A DNA stretch of 41,163 nucleotides. Source: Acidimicrobiia bacterium. GTDB lineage: Bacteria > Actinomycetota > Acidimicrobiia > IMCC26256 > JAMXLJ01. This document shows positions 40,069 to 41,163 of this stretch, one piece after another. Under the pieces are notes generated by a model. The model had not been told where the DNA came from, searched no databases, and saw only the letters and a program-made list of their open reading frames with translations. Each line of letters starts with the position of its first letter. Position 1 is the stretch's first letter. The stretch spans positions 1 through 41,163 of the forward strand of contig DASRES010000025.1 in the NCBI GenBank assembly GCA_035651955.1, written 5' to 3'. Position numbers and translations under genes: made by a program.

Positions 40069-41163
40069 TCAGCGCGAGATTGCCGCAGCCCGTCGGAGGG
40101 CCCGGAGGTCGACGCCGCGCGCATCCCGCCGGTACCACGTCATCCCGCCGACGTGCTCGTAGCCCCACGTGCGCAACGCGGCGAGGTCGGCCGGCGTCGC
40201 GCCGAACAGCTCGGCGATCACGTCCGGCCGCAATCTGCCGATGCTGTAGCGCAGGTCGCGTTTGCTGTGCCCGGGCAGGAAGTACCCGTTCACGTAGACG
40301 GGGCGGTCGCGTGCGATGACGCGGTCGCTCTTGCCGAGAAGGTCGACACCGGGCCGGTGATCGAAGTATGCGATGTTCCCTGCCGAGCTCATCGCGATCG
40401 TCACGTCCGGGCTCGTCGCCCGTCGCAACGCCATGCCGTAGCGGGCCCATGCCACGTCCTGGGCACGACCCACGGCATTGTGCCGCCACCAGGCGGTGAC
40501 CGATGGACCGGACACGACGAGCACGAGACCGATGACCAGTGCCGGACCTGTCCATGTGACGCGCGCGCGTCGCGCGAGCAAGGCGAGCGCGACCGCCGCG
40601 ATGACGGGGAGCAGCCACAGTGCGCGGGAGAAGGCCGCCGTACCCGTCGGTACCTGCAGCTCGGCGATCCGCGTGTCGGGCACTGATGCGGTCGCGACGA
40701 CGGCGAACAGGACCGCGAGCGCGCCGAGCACCAGGGCGACGAGCAAGTCGGGGCCTGGTGCGCTGCGCGCTCGTTGGACGAGCGACTGCACGCCGAGGAC
40801 GGCGAGGACGAGGAGGAACGGGACGACCGGCACGAGGTACCGATCGCTGTACAGCGTCCACTCCCATGCGTCAGCGCCGACGGCGACCATGTACGCGGTC
40901 GCGGCGACGACGCACGACGCGAGCAACCACGCGCCCGCCGGCACGCGTCGTCGATGGGTCACGAAGTACGCGGCAGCGAAGAGGGCAGGGACACCGAGAT
41001 GCAGGGCGAGCATGATCACCAACGTCACGGCACCGCGGTGCACGCGGACGGTCGCCGGTACGCCCGAGACCTTCAGGTAGTAGGTGTTCGGCAGCAGGGC
41101 GCCGTAGTACGCCGCTCGGAACACGGTCTGCGCCGCAGCCATCACGGCAACCGGGACCGCGGT
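40069..41163 (-). CDS. GT-C-type membrane glycosyltransferase-like protein (N-terminus cut by window edge)
   Basis: The minus-strand frame is open to the right edge, so only the C-terminal 364 residues are seen. Several membrane helices (VTLVIMLALHLGVPALFAAAYFV, GAWLLASCVVAATAYMVAVG and LVPVVPFLLVLAVLGVQSLV among them) precede a soluble C-terminal domain. The segment FRAAYYGALLPNTYYLKVSG matches a motif I know from actinobacterial GT-C proteins of the arabinofuranosyl/mannosyltransferase type, and FDHRPGVDLLGKSDRVIAR resembles their C-terminal domain. It would use a polyprenyl-phosphate sugar to build cell-envelope glycans. The missing N-terminus prevents seeing the catalytic aspartate loop. 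Confidence 0.72.
   Translation of the reverse strand, partial: TAVPVAVMAAAQTVFRAAYYGALLPNTYYLKVSGVPATVRVHRGAVTLVIMLALHLGVPALFAAAYFVTHRRRVPAGAWLLASCVVAATAYMVAVGADAWEWTLYSDRYLVPVVPFLLVLAVLGVQSLVQRARSAPGPDLLVALVLGALAVLFAVVATASVPDTRIAELQVPTGTAAFSRALWLLPVIAAVALALLARRARVTWTGPALVIGLVLVVSGPSVTAWWRHNAVGRAQDVAWARYGMALRRATSPDVTIAMSSAGNIAYFDHRPGVDLLGKSDRVIARDRPVYVNGYFLPGHSKRDLRYSIGRLRPDVIAELFGATPADLAALRTWGYEHVGGMTWYRRDARGVDLRALRRAAAISR

Overview
The window is a gene-dense stretch of very high-GC chromosomal DNA. The best fit is an actinobacterium outside the classical mycolic-acid and streptomycete groups, for example an Acidimicrobiia- or Thermoleophilia-type lineage; the class is an inference. Supporting points are frequent GTG starts, pervasive 4-base stop/start overlaps (GTGA, ATGA), a Rieske subunit with three N-terminal membrane helices, a diheme QcrC with cytochrome b and haem-copper oxidase genes, and a nine-residue SILSIGSAG-type repeat protein. 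I see no tRNA, rRNA, insertion sequence, CRISPR array or phage gene. I recognise no classical DNA-binding regulator among the roughly 38 genes; the only signalling-type protein is an RsbW-like anti-sigma kinase homologue.

Layout. 1-1.5 kb: the start of a minus-strand repeat protein that runs off the left edge, divergent from an RsbW-like ATPase and a DUF308/HdeD-like membrane protein; a strong hairpin separates these from a secreted NHL-type beta-propeller (1520-2692, minus). 2.9-12.5 kb: a tightly coupled minus-strand operon read in the order ThDP enzyme, enolase-superfamily enzyme, 980-residue FAD/4Fe-4S dehydrogenase, small membrane protein, gluconate-2-dehydrogenase-subunit-3-like protein, GMC oxidoreductase, a 31-codon mini-gene, and a DUF2231-Rieske fusion. 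Apart from the first junction, which has 5 bases between the genes, every junction is a stop/start overlap. It looks like a membrane-linked oxidation module for sugar acids or other hydroxy-acids and alcohols. 12.9-14.4 kb: a VC0807-like membrane protein and an alpha/beta hydrolase. 14.4-17.9 kb: DegV and a divergent PlsY-like protein (overlapping), then a membrane protein fused to an alpha/beta-hydrolase domain. 17.9-19.1 kb: a complete encapsulin iron-storage pair (encapsulated ferritin-like cargo with a DLGIGSLR tail, then the family-1 shell). 19.3-22.5 kb: two MFS transporters and a DUF6457 protein.

22.6-31.0 kb is a nine-gene respiratory operon on the minus strand, read as qcrC, qcrA, ctaC (with fused cytochrome c), ctaD, ctaE, a 3-TM unknown, a CtaG-like assembly factor, a lipoprotein cytochrome c, and qcrB. 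It encodes a cytochrome bc complex and a caa3-type oxidase in an interleaved order, with four c-type haem motifs. 31-35 kb: an ECHDC3-like crotonase overlapping a HAD phosphatase, then a 788-residue lipoprotein with an alpha/beta hydrolase motif. 35.1-38.5 kb: an ABC-F ATPase, a small unknown, and an acyl-CoA dehydrogenase preceded by an operator-like inverted repeat. 38.7-41.2 kb: a cytochrome P450 and the C-terminal part of a GT-C-type membrane glycosyltransferase cut by the right edge.

The least familiar items are the redox operon with its GMC/Rieske-DUF2231 pairing and embedded mini-gene, the interleaved bc/caa3 cluster with its 3-TM protein, the PlsY-like protein that lacks the usual active-site residues next to a fatty-acid-binding DegV, and an 18-bp-arm palindrome present in two copies, each exactly at a junction of convergent genes.
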